DNA of 64,000 bases. Source: JBOCEF01 sp047610385 (GTDB lineage Bacteria > Pseudomonadota > Alphaproteobacteria > Rhodobacterales > Rhodobacteraceae). The notes under the pieces are model-generated. The model was not told the DNA's origin. It saw only the letters and a program-made list of their open reading frames with translations, and ran no database searches. A program made the translations under genes and the position numbers. This document shows, piece after piece, positions 34,271 through 42,951 of the stretch. The stretch's first letter is position 1, and each line of letters starts with the position of its first letter. The stretch spans positions 68,771 to 132,770 of the forward strand of contig JBLGAC010000005.1 in assembly GCA_047610385.1 (NCBI GenBank), given 5' to 3'.

Positions 34271-35902
34271 ATGTTCGGCCAGATGCAGGATTGGCCCCTT
34301 CGGGTCTCCACCATCATCGATCACGCTGCGAAATATCACGGGGACCGTCCGGTCATGGGCCGCTCGGCTGAGGGTCCGATCGTCCATTCCAACTGGAAGA
34401 CCATCAACCAGCGCGCCCGCAAGGTGTCGCAGGGTCTGGCGAAAATGGGCTATGGCACAGGCGACGCCGTGGGCGTCATGGCCTGGAACACCGTGCGGCA
34501 CATGGAGGTCTGGTACGGCGTCACCGGTGCCGGCTGCATCCTGCACACCCTGAACCCGCGCCTGTTTGCAGAGCAGCTGGATTACATCATCAACCACGCA
34601 AACGACCGCGTGATCATGGTGGATGCGGACATCGTCGGCGTGTTGGAGCCTTTGGTCGACAAGCTGACCAAGGTTGAACGCTGGATCGTCCTGACCGACC
34701 GCGCACACATGCCCGACACCAGCCTGCCGAACGCCATCTGCTACGAAGACTGGGTGGACGAACAGGACGGCGATTTCGAATGGGCCATTGGCGACGAAAC
34801 CGATCCCTGCGGGCTTTGCTATACGTCCGGGACCACCGGCAATCCCAAGGGCGTGCTTTACACCCATCGCTCGAACGTGCTGCACGCGATGTTCACCCTC
34901 GCGCCTGATTGCGTGGGGATGTCGTCGAACGATGTGATCATGCCGGTGGTGCCGCTGTTCCACGCCAATGGCTGGGGCATGGCCTATACCGCGCCGATGG
35001 CTGGCGCGTCCTTGGTGATGCCGGGCCGCGATATGTCCCCCGCCGGCATCTTTGAAATGCTGAACATGGGCGTGACCATGTCCGCCGCCGTGCCCACTGT
35101 CTGGCTGGGCCTGCTGCAATATCTGCGCGCCAACGACCTCAATCTTGATAAGGTTGAGCGGGTGGTGATCGGTGGATCGTCCTGCCCCCGCGCGGTGATT
35201 GAGGCGTTCCAGAACGATTACGGCGTGCAGGTGATCCACGCGTGGGGCATGACCGAATGCTCGCCCCTCGGCGCCGTTTGCACCCTGAAGCCTGAGGTGA
35301 TGGCGCTGGACGCTGCCGGGCGCCTTGATGCCCAGACCACGGTCGGGCACCCGCCTTACGGCGTTGATCTGCGCTTGACCGACGATGATGGCAAGGATCT
35401 ACCTTGGGATGGCGCGGCACAGGGCAGGTTGTGGATCCGCGGTCCGGGCGTCGTGAAACGCTATCACAACGCCGATCAGATCGCGACTGAGGACGACAAC
35501 TGGTTCGACACCGGCGATGTCGCGACCGTCAGCCCCCACGCCTATGTCAAGATCACCGACCGGTCCAAGGATGTGATCAAATCGGGCGGCGAATGGATTT
35601 CATCCATTGAGCTGGAGAACGCCGCCGTCGCGCATCCACTGGTGGCCGAAGCCGCCGCCATCGGGATCCCGCACGACAAATGGGGAGAGCGTCCGATCCT
35701 GTGCGTCGTCGGTGTGAACGGCGCGAAACCGCCCAAGGCTGAGGTTCTGGCCCAGATCGAAAAACACTTTGCCAAATGGCAGATCCCCGATGACGTGGTG
35801 TATCTGGATGCACTGCCGCACACCGCGACGGGCAAGATCTCCAAGCTTGAACTGCGCAAGATCTTGACCGCGCAGGGCTACAAGCTGCCCACAGCGGCCT
35901 GA
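34271..35902 (+). CDS. acyl-CoA synthetase (fatty acid / DmdB-like CoA ligase)
   Basis: 543 aa member of the AMP-forming acyl-CoA ligase family. The P-loop GLCYTSGTTGNPKGVLYTH, the adenine motif HAWGMTECSPLG, WFDTGDVATVSPHAYVKITDR and the C-terminal lysine motif TATGKISKLELRK are intact. It activates a carboxylic acid for the degradation enzymes encoded upstream. Length and the opening MFGQMQDWPLRVSTIIDHA fit the medium/long-chain group that also holds DmdB of roseobacters; the substrate is open. It has its own terminator. Confidence 0.9.
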   Translation: MFGQMQDWPLRVSTIIDHAAKYHGDRPVMGRSAEGPIVHSNWKTINQRARKVSQGLAKMGYGTGDAVGVMAWNTVRHMEVWYGVTGAGCILHTLNPRLFAEQLDYIINHANDRVIMVDADIVGVLEPLVDKLTKVERWIVLTDRAHMPDTSLPNAICYEDWVDEQDGDFEWAIGDETDPCGLCYTSGTTGNPKGVLYTHRSNVLHAMFTLAPDCVGMSSNDVIMPVVPLFHANGWGMAYTAPMAGASLVMPGRDMSPAGIFEMLNMGVTMSAAVPTVWLGLLQYLRANDLNLDKVERVVIGGSSCPRAVIEAFQNDYGVQVIHAWGMTECSPLGAVCTLKPEVMALDAAGRLDAQTTVGHPPYGVDLRLTDDDGKDLPWDGAAQGRLWIRGPGVVKRYHNADQIATEDDNWFDTGDVATVSPHAYVKITDRSKDVIKSGGEWISSIELENAAVAHPLVAEAAAIGIPHDKWGERPILCVVGVNGAKPPKAEVLAQIEKHFAKWQIPDDVVYLDALPHTATGKISKLELRKILTAQGYKLPTAA

Positions 35903-35917
35903 TCAGGGGCATGGATG

Positions 35918-35951
35918 AAACGCGGCGGGGCCTGATGCCTCGCCGCGTTTT
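35918..35951 (+). terminator. intrinsic terminator after the acyl-CoA ligase gene
   Basis: 14-bp stem AAACGCGGCGGGGC / GCCTCGCCGCGTTT (one G-U pair) with loop CTGAT, ending in TTTT. It starts 15 bases after the ligase stop. Confidence 0.88.
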
Positions 35952-36189
35952 GCATCAGGGCCGAAAGTGCGGGTGACAGGCATCATGCGTCCTGCAAAAA
36001 AAGCACCCGGGAATGGCGGCGCGCAATGGGTGGCCTTTGGCCATGTTAAGCCGTCATTCACCAAAATGATCGACATCCCCCCACGCGAAACTGGCTTGAG
36101 CCGCGGTGCCCCCTCTCATAGCCTGCACAGATGGTCGGCCGCGTGCGCATCGACGCCCCAAGGCCGCCCGCGTTGTGCAGGAGCCCCGG

Positions 36190-37995
36190 ATGACCGAGCG
36201 TGAAGACCCCATCCGCCGCCGCCAAAGCAGTGGGCCAAAGCCGCGCGAAACGATCGAAGAGCTTTACGGCGACGTCCTCGCGCCCAAGCCGATTGGCCTG
36301 TTCGATGCGGTCGATCCCGGGCCTGAAGACCCGCACCATCGCGACGCTGACTTTTCAGACCTGGCCGACAAAGGCCCCAAATCGCCGCACAGCATCTATC
36401 GCCCAGCGGCTGAGGGCGCACCCGGCAGGTTCAAACGCAGCGGTCGGCTGGAATATCCCCGAAACGGCGGCGATCTGACCCCGGTGGTGCTGAGCCACGG
36501 GCTCGTGACCCTGTTCACGCTGGGCATCTGGCGGTTCTGGCAGATCACGGCACAGCGCCGGTCGGTCTGGTCGCACACCAAACTGGCGGGCGAGCCGTTC
36601 GAATACCGCGGCTCAGGGATCGAGATGTTCATCGGCGCGGCGATCGCAATGGTGATCCTTGGCGCGCTGATGCTGGTGTTTCAGATGGCGCTGGGGTGGA
36701 TTGGCCTTTCGGCGCCGCTGGGGTTTGAAATCAACCTGCCGCTGCTGGGCCTGCCGCTGACGCTTGCCTCATTGGCGCTGCTGCCGCCTTTGGTGGAATA
36801 CGCCCGGTTCCGCGCCCGCCGCTATCGGCTGCGGCGCACGCGCTGGCGCGGCATCCGGTTTGACATGCGCGGGCGCGGGCTGGGGCTGGTCCTGCGGTGG
36901 GCGCTGTGGACGCCGGTGGTGATCGCGACGCTGGGGCTGGCATGGCCATTCCTGACCACAACCCGTGAGCGGTACATGACCAACCGCACCTTCTGGGGCG
37001 AGGAGCGGTTCTTTTTCCGCGGCTCGGCATGGCGGCTGATGCCGTATTGGGCGGTGCTGTGGCTGATGGTGGCGGTGCCCGCCGCGGTCGGTGCGGCCCA
37101 TGTATGGCAGGTGGCGGCGCGCGCGGACCAGACCACCGCCGCGCCTGAGTTGGCCGAGATTCCGCCCAATGACGCCGCCACCGATGCCCCCGCCGCAGAT
37201 GGCACCCCTGCCCCCGATGCTGCCCCTGATACTGCCCCTGATGCTGCGGCACCTGCGCCTGCGCCAATCGTGCCGCCCAGCAGCGAATCCCCGGTCGTGC
37301 GCCTGAACCCAACGTCCCCGACGCCAGAATCCCCGCCCGACGCCGCGCCCGAACCGCCCTCAGCCCTGCAACAGGCCGTGCGGATGGCGGCACCGCTGAT
37401 CCCGCTGCGCGACCGGCTGATCGCCGCCGCGGCCCCGATCCTCAACGCGGCGCCCGCCACGCAGCAACTGCTCGCATTGCTGTGGCCGCTGCTGGTGACG
37501 ATCCTGTGGTTCGGCTTTCGCGGCGCGCGCATCCGCATGCACATGAACGCCCGGCGCATCGCCGGGGCCCGCGCGCGCAGCACCTTTGGCGGCGGTGCGC
37601 TGTTTCAGGCGTGGCTGGCGGTGGTCGGGCGGTCGATATGGCCGGGGGTTCTGGTCTATGTCCTTGCCACCATCGTTATAGTGATCCTGCTGACATCAAT
37701 CGACATGAGCGGGCGATCTGCCACTGGCCCCATGGATATGGTGTTCGGCAGCGCTGCTGACTGGCGCAGCCAAGGGCTGGTGGTGATGGCGCTGGCGATC
37801 AACTATGGCTCCATCGCGTTGTTCAGCATGTGGCTGTATGATGTGGTCTGGTTCCGCGCGTTTTTCCACAGGCTGTGCGCCTCAACCCATATTGAGGGGC
37901 TGGAGACGCTGGACCATGTGCGCCAGCGCCCGCAGGCCGCGGCGGCGGAGGCAGACGGGCTGGCCGACGCGCTTAACCTCGATGCGGGGTTCTAA
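36190..37995 (+). CDS. DUF898 (YjgN-like) integral membrane protein
   Basis: 601 aa membrane protein of the DUF898/YjgN family, function unknown. The hydrophilic N-terminus (about 1-100) is followed by a helical block with the family motif LFTLGIWRFWQITAQRRSVWSHT and several membrane spans to about residue 310. An Ala/Pro/Asp-rich linker (about 340-420) follows, then more spans. The GTLTLGIWRF-type unit appears in the first half; the second half has RGARIRMHMNARRIAGARAR, which may be a degenerate copy. AGGAG precedes the ATG at 36190. The downstream M48 protease gene is probably co-transcribed (146 bases). Confidence 0.8.
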   Translation: MTEREDPIRRRQSSGPKPRETIEELYGDVLAPKPIGLFDAVDPGPEDPHHRDADFSDLADKGPKSPHSIYRPAAEGAPGRFKRSGRLEYPRNGGDLTPVVLSHGLVTLFTLGIWRFWQITAQRRSVWSHTKLAGEPFEYRGSGIEMFIGAAIAMVILGALMLVFQMALGWIGLSAPLGFEINLPLLGLPLTLASLALLPPLVEYARFRARRYRLRRTRWRGIRFDMRGRGLGLVLRWALWTPVVIATLGLAWPFLTTTRERYMTNRTFWGEERFFFRGSAWRLMPYWAVLWLMVAVPAAVGAAHVWQVAARADQTTAAPELAEIPPNDAATDAPAADGTPAPDAAPDTAPDAAAPAPAPIVPPSSESPVVRLNPTSPTPESPPDAAPEPPSALQQAVRMAAPLIPLRDRLIAAAAPILNAAPATQQLLALLWPLLVTILWFGFRGARIRMHMNARRIAGARARSTFGGGALFQAWLAVVGRSIWPGVLVYVLATIVIVILLTSIDMSGRSATGPMDMVFGSAADWRSQGLVVMALAINYGSIALFSMWLYDVVWFRAFFHRLCASTHIEGLETLDHVRQRPQAAAAEADGLADALNLDAGF

Positions 37996-38141
37996 GGGCT
38001 GATACATGAACTCGCCGCAAAACCCGCGCCACGGGACACGGCGCCCGGTGGCGGCCCCCACGCCCCTGCGTTAGACGGGAGCGGTGATGGCGGCCGGCGG
38101 CGAATCGAACCGCGCGCCGCCACGGGAGGGTCCGCGCAGTC

Positions 38142-39275
38142 ATGACCGCGCTCGACAAATACGCATTGCTGGAGGCCGAAGCGGTCTATTTCGACGGGCG
38201 CACCGCGCGCCCGCGCGAGGTGATCGTGCGCTTTGGGGAAACCACCCTCACGCTGCTGACCGTCACCGACGAGCCGGTGCATCACTGGGCGCTGGCATCC
38301 CTGCGACGGATCGACGAAACCGCGCCGCGCGGCGAGGAAGAGGTCCTGCGCCTGTCCCCCGGCCATGATGGCGAAGAACGCCTGACCCTGCGCGACCCGG
38401 ACATGATCGCGGCGCTGCGCCAGGTGTGCCCCGACCTTGATGCCCCCGCCGTGCCGCCGTCGCATGTGGTGCGCAAGGCGCTGATCTGGGGCGTCGCCGC
38501 GCTGGGGGCCATCGCATTGGGGGTGTTCGTGCTGGCACCGATTGCGGCGCAGCAGCTGGCGCTGCGCCTGCCCCAGGACCGGGCGGAGCGTTTGGGCACT
38601 GCGGTGCTGGCCCAAACCGCCCGCAGCATGGGCGCGGCGACCCCGCCGGTGATCTGCGGGACGCCCGACGGCCTTGCGGCGCTGTCGCGGATGACCGCGC
38701 GGTTGCAGGACGGTGCCGGGATGCGGCGACAGATCACCGTGCAGGTGATGGAAAGCCCCGCGCAGAACGCCATCACCGTGCCCGGCGGGCTGATCGCGGT
38801 GATGTCCGGGCTGATCGCGTCGGCCCAGACACCCGAAGAGGTCGCCGCCGTTCTGGCCCATGAAATCGCCCATGCCGAGGCCCGCGATCCCCTGCGCGAG
38901 GCGTTCCGCGTGATCGGCGCCGCCGGGCTGTTCGGCCTCGCGGTGGGTGATTACGCCGGCGGAACCGTGGTCGCGGCCCTGAGCCAAGCGGTTGTCAGCG
39001 GTGCCTATCGGCGCGAGGCCGAAGCCGCGGCCGATGCCCGCGCGCTTGAAATCCTGGACGCGGCAGGGCTGCCGGGAAGCGCGCTCAGTGATGTGTTCGA
39101 GCGGTTTGCGCGCCGCGGCCCCGCGCCCCAGGGGCTGCTGTCGCATCTGGCCAGCCATCCCGATGCGGCAAGCCGCGCGGCGGCAGCGCGCGCGGCGGAC
39201 GCCATCGGCGACGCGCCGTTCACGCCAGTGCTGGAAGATGGCGAATGGATCGCGCTTCAGCAGATCTGCGACTGA
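38142..39275 (+). CDS. M48 family zinc metalloprotease
   Basis: 377 aa. A cytoplasmic-looking N-terminal part (1-105) precedes one membrane segment (about 112-135), then a peptidase domain with HEIAH at 240-244 and the third zinc ligand in EAAAD at 294-298. Family members (HtpX, BepA, Oma1-like) cleave or chaperone membrane and envelope proteins. It lies directly after the DUF898 gene, a pairing that suggests the two act together at the membrane. No ribosome site stands out. Confidence 0.88.
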   Translation: MTALDKYALLEAEAVYFDGRTARPREVIVRFGETTLTLLTVTDEPVHHWALASLRRIDETAPRGEEEVLRLSPGHDGEERLTLRDPDMIAALRQVCPDLDAPAVPPSHVVRKALIWGVAALGAIALGVFVLAPIAAQQLALRLPQDRAERLGTAVLAQTARSMGAATPPVICGTPDGLAALSRMTARLQDGAGMRRQITVQVMESPAQNAITVPGGLIAVMSGLIASAQTPEEVAAVLAHEIAHAEARDPLREAFRVIGAAGLFGLAVGDYAGGTVVAALSQAVVSGAYRREAEAAADARALEILDAAGLPGSALSDVFERFARRGPAPQGLLSHLASHPDAASRAAAARAADAIGDAPFTPVLEDGEWIALQQICD

Positions 39276-39277
39276 CA

Positions 39278-39351
39278 GCGCGGGTGTGGGCGCGGGTGTG
39301 GGCGCGGGGGGCCTTGCGCCCCCGCTCGCCCGGCGCCGCGAAGGGCGGCGC
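39278..39351. repeat. tandem 12-mers and two-hairpin intergenic repeat, copy 3
   Basis: Starts with two exact tandem copies of GCGCGGGTGTGG (39278-39289, 39290-39301) and a partial third. Then come a hairpin GCGGGGG/CCCCCGC (39304-39325) and a second, GCGCCGC-GAAGG-GCGGCGC (39333-39351). The second hairpin and its flank match copy 1 at 22911-22943 with only about three differences in 33 columns. It lies between the convergent M48 and pqqE genes and probably terminates one or both. Confidence 0.6.
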
Positions 39352-39367
39352 GCGCCCCATCCCAAGT

Positions 39368-40468
39368 TCAGCGCGGGGCGACGCGGTAGGTGAATTCGGC
39401 GCTTGGGTCACCTTCCCCCGCCATGGCCGCGATGTCGGCCTTGCGGGGGGACTTGCTGCACACCGGGTCGGTGGCGGCGGGGTCTCCCGCCAGCGCTGCG
39501 GCCTGGCAGCGGCAGCCGCCATGATCAATCGCCTTGCGCTCGCAGCTGCTGCAGGGTTCCTGCATCCAGTCGTCGCCGCGATAGGCGTTGAAGCTGGAGG
39601 AGCTTTCCCAGATGTCGCGCAGCGGCGTGTCCGCCACGTTGGAAAACGTCATCCCCGGAATGGTCTGCGCCGCATGACATGGCAGCACCGTGCCGTCGGG
39701 CGTGATGTTCAGACCCGTCGATCCCCAGCCACCCATGCAGGCTTTGGGGAATTCGGCCAGATAATCGGGCGGCACGAAGTCGATCACCATGCGCCCACGC
39801 AGGCGCATCCTTGCGGCCCGCACGATGTCGCGCGCCGCGATCGCCTGTTCGCGCGACGGGACCAGCTGCGACACGTTTTTCACCGCCCAGCCATGGACCT
39901 GCACGCAGGCGACCTCCAACCGGCGCGCCCCAAGGCGTTCGGCCAGCGCCACGGTGTCTTCCAGATGGTCAAGATTGCGCCGGTGCATCACGGCGTTGAG
40001 CGTCAGCGGAAACCCCAGATCGGCGATGTCCTGGGCCACAGTCATCTTGCGCGCGAAACCGCCGCGATAGCCGCCAACGGCGTCAGCCGACGCGGCCTCA
40101 GTGCCCTGCACCGACAATTGCACATGGTCGAGGCCGATTTCTGCCAACCGTTCCAACCGCTTGCGCGTCAGCCCGATGCCGGAGGTGATGAGGTTGGTGT
40201 ATAGCCCCGCATCGACCGCCGATTGCGTGATGTCTTCCAGATCGCGGCGACTGGCGGGCTCCCCACCCGAAATATGCAGCTGAAGAACGCCCATGTCAGC
40301 GGCTTGGCGAAACGCCTCACCCCATTGATCGGCGGTCAGTTCGGCGTCTTTGCGCGTCAGCTCCAACGGGTTGGAGCAATAAGGGCATGACAGCGGGCAG
40401 CGGTGGGTCAGCTCAGCCAACATCGCCATCGGCGCGCCGGCCTGGATGATCCGTGCAGGGGCGTTCAT
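39368..40468 (-). CDS. pqqE: PQQ biosynthesis radical SAM protein PqqE
   Basis: 366 aa radical SAM enzyme that forms the Glu-Tyr carbon-carbon crosslink in PqqA. The SAM iron-sulfur cluster ligands are Cys24, Cys28 and Cys31 (CPLSCPYC), and the SPASM-type C-terminal Cys motifs for auxiliary clusters are present (PCHAAQT, EPCSSCERKAIDHGGCRCQA). Its start overlaps the pqqD stop by four bases. Last gene of pqqABCDE; no pqqF peptidase gene is adjacent. Confidence 0.95.
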   Translation of the reverse strand: MNAPARIIQAGAPMAMLAELTHRCPLSCPYCSNPLELTRKDAELTADQWGEAFRQAADMGVLQLHISGGEPASRRDLEDITQSAVDAGLYTNLITSGIGLTRKRLERLAEIGLDHVQLSVQGTEAASADAVGGYRGGFARKMTVAQDIADLGFPLTLNAVMHRRNLDHLEDTVALAERLGARRLEVACVQVHGWAVKNVSQLVPSREQAIAARDIVRAARMRLRGRMVIDFVPPDYLAEFPKACMGGWGSTGLNITPDGTVLPCHAAQTIPGMTFSNVADTPLRDIWESSSSFNAYRGDDWMQEPCSSCERKAIDHGGCRCQAAALAGDPAATDPVCSKSPRKADIAAMAGEGDPSAEFTYRVAPR

Positions 40469-40776
40469 GGGCGAAGCTCCACCATAATCCGGTCCGCAAG
40501 CGACAGGATAAGCCGCGAGGCATCCGCGGCAATCTGCGCCTCAGGCGCGTCGTATTTGACCGCCAGCGCGGCAGTGATTTCGCCAAAAGTGCGGATCCCG
40601 TCCAGTTCAGCCAGCACGGCCGCGGCAATGGGATCCAGCTTCAGCACACGCTCCGGCGCCAGCAGGGCCCAGACGCCGCGCACATCATCATGGCGCACGC
40701 GCACGCCGCGCAGCAAGGCGGGGCGCAGGGCCGGGTCAATCAGCACCGCTTGTGGCGTGGGGGCGGGGGCGTTCAT
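40465..40776 (-). CDS. pqqD: PQQ biosynthesis chaperone PqqD
   Basis: 103 aa peptide chaperone that binds PqqA and presents it to PqqE; RiPP recognition-element fold. PERVLKLDPIAAAVLAELDGIRTFGEI is the conserved core. Overlaps pqqC and pqqE by four bases each, so translation is coupled. Confidence 0.92.
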   Translation of the reverse strand: MNAPAPTPQAVLIDPALRPALLRGVRVRHDDVRGVWALLAPERVLKLDPIAAAVLAELDGIRTFGEITAALAVKYDAPEAQIAADASRLILSLADRIMVELRP

Positions 40777-41531
40777 GCCATCCCCTCACCGGGTTGCCAG
40801 GCGCCGGGTGGGATGCGGGCGGGGGTGACATAGGCGTGTTCAATGGCGTCAAGCTGGACCCACAGAACATCGGTCTTGAATTCCAGCGCCTTGGCGGCGG
40901 CGTCCTGTTTTTCCAGCGTGTCGGCGTGATCCAGCACCCATGCCAGCCCGAAGGCGACGTCTTTGGGGGCCTCAGTCAAACGTTTGCGGAAATAAGACAG
41001 CGAGGTGTCGTCGGCAAAATCGTAATGGGCCAGCAGCCCTTCGATGCGCCGGGTGTGGATCGCGGGGGCGAACAGTTCGGTCAAGGATGATGCAACTGCC
41101 TCCAGCAATGTCGCGTCGCGCACGAACCGCACATAGGCGTCCACGGCAAAGCGCACGGCGGGCAGAATGCCCTGCCCTGAGGCGACATAATCGGGGTCCA
41201 GCCCCACCGCCTCAGCCAGCTTCAGCCAGCGGGCGATGCCGCCTTCGCCAGCGGCAGACCCGTCATGATCTTCGATGCGTGATCGCCAGGCGCGGCGCAG
41301 GGCGGGGTCTTCAACCCGGCTCATGAACGCGGCGTCTTTCATGGGGATGCGCGATTGGTACATGTATCGGTTCAGCACCCAGGCGCGGACCTGATCGGGC
41401 GTGCAGCCACCGCCATGCAGCAGGTCATGGAACGGGTGCAGGTCGTGATAGCGCGCGGCACCGATGGCGCGCAGGCGCGCTTCGAAATCAGCGGGGGACA
41501 GGGGGGGCGCGGGGCGCGTGTGGGCGTTCAT
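40773..41531 (-). CDS. pqqC: pyrroloquinoline-quinone synthase PqqC
   Basis: 252 aa cofactor-free oxidase that performs the final ring closure and eight-electron oxidation to PQQ. Family motifs include YHDLHPFHDLLHGGGCTPDQVRAWVLNRYMYQ and RIEDHDG around the active-site His residues. Start overlaps the pqqB stop by four bases. Separate protein here, not a PqqCD fusion as in methylobacteria. Confidence 0.95.
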   Translation of the reverse strand: MNAHTRPAPPLSPADFEARLRAIGAARYHDLHPFHDLLHGGGCTPDQVRAWVLNRYMYQSRIPMKDAAFMSRVEDPALRRAWRSRIEDHDGSAAGEGGIARWLKLAEAVGLDPDYVASGQGILPAVRFAVDAYVRFVRDATLLEAVASSLTELFAPAIHTRRIEGLLAHYDFADDTSLSYFRKRLTEAPKDVAFGLAWVLDHADTLEKQDAAAKALEFKTDVLWVQLDAIEHAYVTPARIPPGAWQPGEGMA

Positions 41532-42415
41532 GGGCTCAGCTCCATCCCATCCTGCGCGATGGTCCAGCCAGCGGCAAGCGCCGCGGCATGTTCGGGGCCC
41601 GAAGGGTCCAGCGCAGGATTGGTGTTGTTCATGTGGACGAAGACGCGGCGGGCGACGCCAAGGGGCGCAAAGGCGGCGATGGTGTCGGTCATCGCCATAT
41701 GGCCCATGCGCGCGCCAGTTTTGGCGCCAGCGCCAGTGGCGATCATTTCATCATCAAGCCAGACTGTGCCGTCAAACAGCACCATCTGCGCGCCGCGGAT
41801 GCGGTCCGCCAGCGCAGGTGTCATCGCTGCGCAGCCGGGAATATAAAATGCGGTGCGCCCGTGCGCGGTCAGGCGCACGCCGACGGTGTTCTCCCCCTCA
41901 AGCTGGGTGTCGACCACCGCACCTTCGGCATAAAGCGGCACCTTTCCGGGGACGGCGAACAGTTCTGCGGTAAGGCCGGGGACCAGTTCAAACGGCACAT
42001 TCAGCCCCGCGGCGCGCCGGGGCACAACATCAGGGGCAACAGCGCGGAACATGGGGTTTTCGGCAAGGGTGGCGTGGATTTCCGCGGTGGCGAACAGATC
42101 AAAGGGCTGGCGTTCGCGCAAGGTGAACAGGCCCGCCACATGATCGATGTCGCCATTGGTCAGCAGAACCGCCTTGAGCGGCGAAGTCCGCAGCCCCGTG
42201 GGGTGCAGCTCGGGCGTCGCCTGCATCTGCGCACGAATGTCGGGAGATGCATTTACGATCGCCCAAGACGCGCCATCGGCACTGACCGCGATCGACGATT
42301 GCGTAAGCGAGGGCAGGCGCCCCGACCGCGCAGCAGCGCAGTTGGGACACCCACAGTTCCATTGCGGCAGGCCGCCGCCCGCGGCGGCACCCAGCACTTT
42401 GATGCGGAGTGTCAT
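41528..42415 (-). CDS. pqqB: PQQ biosynthesis protein PqqB
   Basis: 295 aa metallo-beta-lactamase-fold protein, proposed to hydroxylate the Tyr of the crosslinked PqqA peptide. Conserved N-terminus MTLRIKVLGAAAGGGLPQWN, CGCPNC zinc site, and LTNGDIDHVAGLFTLR for the metal centre. The start is set at 42415 from the conserved N-terminus; a longer frame upstream overlaps pqqA and is not coding. Confidence 0.95.
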   Translation of the reverse strand: MTLRIKVLGAAAGGGLPQWNCGCPNCAAARSGRLPSLTQSSIAVSADGASWAIVNASPDIRAQMQATPELHPTGLRTSPLKAVLLTNGDIDHVAGLFTLRERQPFDLFATAEIHATLAENPMFRAVAPDVVPRRAAGLNVPFELVPGLTAELFAVPGKVPLYAEGAVVDTQLEGENTVGVRLTAHGRTAFYIPGCAAMTPALADRIRGAQMVLFDGTVWLDDEMIATGAGAKTGARMGHMAMTDTIAAFAPLGVARRVFVHMNNTNPALDPSGPEHAAALAAGWTIAQDGMELSP

Positions 42416-42443
42416 GGCGGGGATCCTTGGCCTGCGCGGGCGA

Positions 42444-42536
42444 TCAGAACAGGTCGTCTTCACCTTCAGCGGGGAAATACATGTTGATTTCCATGCCGCA
42501 GGCGAATTCTTCGATGATCGGGGCAGTCCAGGCCAT
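42444..42536 (-). CDS. pqqA: PQQ precursor peptide PqqA
   Basis: 30-aa precursor MAWTAPIIEEFACGMEINMY... whose Glu16 and Tyr20 (E-x3-Y, EINMY) become the PQQ skeleton. A GGAGG ribosome site lies 7 bases before the ATG. It is the first gene of the operon, 28 bases before pqqB. Length and crosslink residues match the family exactly. Confidence 0.95.
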   Translation of the reverse strand: MAWTAPIIEEFACGMEINMYFPAEGEDDLF

Positions 42537-42951
42537 GTGGTTTCCTCCCAGAGATATGACGCAACGTCGGCTTGGCACACGGTAACCGTGCGTCCGACTG
42601 CATAAGCCACTTTGACGAGAGCGCGCTTTCGATCAACCCCCACGAAGGTCTATGAATCAATGAAGGCCGCCGTAACGTCAGGTTTTCCGACCTGTGGAAT
42701 GCATATCCCCAATTGTGTCAGCACATCGGGGACAGTCAGCCGCTTTAAGCAGCACTCACCGGATGTTCGGAAACAGTGAGTCGCAGCCAATCATCAGCCA
42801 CCCGCCCCTGCGAATCCCAAAAGCCGCGCCCATGTCTGCCCTTTTCCCGCACCGTCGCGCAGCGAGTCTGTCCATTTACGGATCGCCCCACGGCCAGCTT
42901 CCTGCGCGCGCTGGGGGCCGATGCGTTCAGTGATGTGGTGGTGCTGCGCGT
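42537..42951. other. pqqA upstream / phosphate permease downstream region
   Basis: 415 bases between the pqqA start and the end of the permease gene (both minus strand). It should hold the pqq promoter and contains the palindrome at 42578-42590. A plus-strand frame around 42840-42960 has gene-like codon use but no start site or match I recognise; it may be a remnant or chance. Confidence 0.45.
42578..42590. promoter_or_regulatory. palindrome upstream of pqqA
   Basis: CACGGTAACCGTG, arms CACGGT and ACCGTG around one base, 42 bases before the pqqA ATG. Symmetry and position suggest an operator for the pqq operon; the regulator is unknown. Confidence 0.45.

Noticed and set aside
37992..39365. 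Minus-strand open frame of 457 codons opposite the M48 protease gene
   Set aside because: Shadow frame; the plus strand has a clear HEIAH protease.
40453..40833. Plus-strand open frame of 126 codons over pqqD
   Set aside because: Antisense to pqqD/pqqE, whose identity and overlaps are secure.
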